From: Hofstenia miamia | Taxonomy: Eukaryota; Xenacoelomorpha; Acoela | Length of the DNA stretch: 64,000 bases | Assembly: GCA_004352715.1 (NCBI GenBank) | Contig: SCFE01000087.1 | Span: forward strand, 1,236,822-1,300,821 | Direction of reading: 5' to 3' | Part shown: one piece after another, positions 63,736 through 64,000 of the stretch | How positions within the stretch are numbered: the first letter of the stretch is position 1 | Layout of the letters: the number at the start of each line of letters is the position of its first letter | Notes under the pieces: model-generated | Database searches by the model: none | Told to the model about the DNA's origin: nothing | Seen by the model: only the letters and a program-made list of their open reading frames with translations | Made by a program: the position numbers and the translations under genes

Positions 63736-64000
63736 TCAATCAGTATCAGAATCAATTGGCTCACATAGCAAGAGATCTTCGAGATGCCTTTCTTCAGCCT
63801 TTCTTTGCTCAACATTTACAAAATTCTCGAAGTTGTAACATTCTATGGCTGCTTCAGATACACCAATTTTTTGAACTGTGTTACAAACCACTTTATGGAC
63901 AGGAAACTTGTCCATTTGAATGTTTTCTCCAAAACAAGCAAGATTGCCCAATTCTTCCTTTTCATCAAGAAATTCTGCGTATTTTCCCGTCAGTAGAAGA
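63736..64000 (-). CDS. Unidentified protein, C-terminal part (runs off window)
   Basis: An open minus-strand frame from the window edge to a TGA at 63736, at least 87 codons. Composition is balanced compared with the AT-rich spurious frames nearby, and the end is acidic (CEPIDSDTD). It includes 'MDKFPVHKVVCNTVQKIGVS' and a charged 'EQRKAEERHLEDLL' stretch that could be helical. I do not recognise the family. It lies just inside the second element copy, so it may be an element gene; a terminal exon of an unrelated gene is also possible. Confidence 0.5.
   Translation of the reverse strand, partial: LLLTGKYAEFLDEKEELGNLACFGENIQMDKFPVHKVVCNTVQKIGVSEAAIECYNFENFVNVEQRKAEERHLEDLLLCEPIDSDTD

Noticed and set aside
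1-64000. tRNA, rRNA or other structured RNA genes
   Set aside because: I saw no tRNA-like A and B box pair or rRNA segment. A covariance-model search would be needed to rule them out.

Overview
This window is AT-rich nuclear DNA from an animal, most likely an invertebrate. It has GT-AG introns, an ATGL/patatin-type lipase gene, many (TA)n arrays, and a mixed set of metazoan transposons (mariner, Tc1-like, Kolobok-like, hAT, Penelope-like, and a B-family DNA polymerase element). I cannot name the species. The sequence is a draft: five runs of N (8778-9605, 17850-18040, 28482-28569, 38854-39639, 40512-40751) and four single Ns (7790, 7944, 9774, 55622). Several of these sit between copies of the same sequence, so some repeats are probably unmerged contig overlaps.

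Layout. 1-8339 holds no convincing host gene, only a Tc1-like remnant and dispersed repeats. 8340-10639 is a large fold-back element with a 57-bp minisatellite in one arm. 10640-20361 shows nothing coding. 20362-21674 is a complete mariner transposon with an unbroken 352-codon transposase.

26591-46014 is the one host gene I can support: a six-exon patatin-like phospholipase of the PNPLA2 (ATGL) type, 322 aa, plus strand. Its exons join in phase and give one continuous frame with the oxyanion-hole glycines, the GxSxG serine and the DGG aspartate. Its four long introns have collected a Penelope-like GIY-YIG fragment between inverted repeats, a Kolobok-like element with TTAA duplications, a second fold-back element, a Tc1-like pseudogene and a third inverted-repeat element with TAA duplications. 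The fifth intron is only 57 bp.

46015-49330 has a hAT C-terminal remnant. 49.6-62 kb is dominated, on the minus strand, by a decayed protein-primed-type DNA polymerase B gene of a Polinton/Maverick-like or related virus-derived element. I found two small upstream exons (61266-61378 and 59225-59395) that splice in phase into its zinc-finger region. A 3593-bp part of this gene appears twice in tandem, with exactly one N at the junction, which looks like an assembly join. A related element seems to begin near 62.3 kb and runs off the window.
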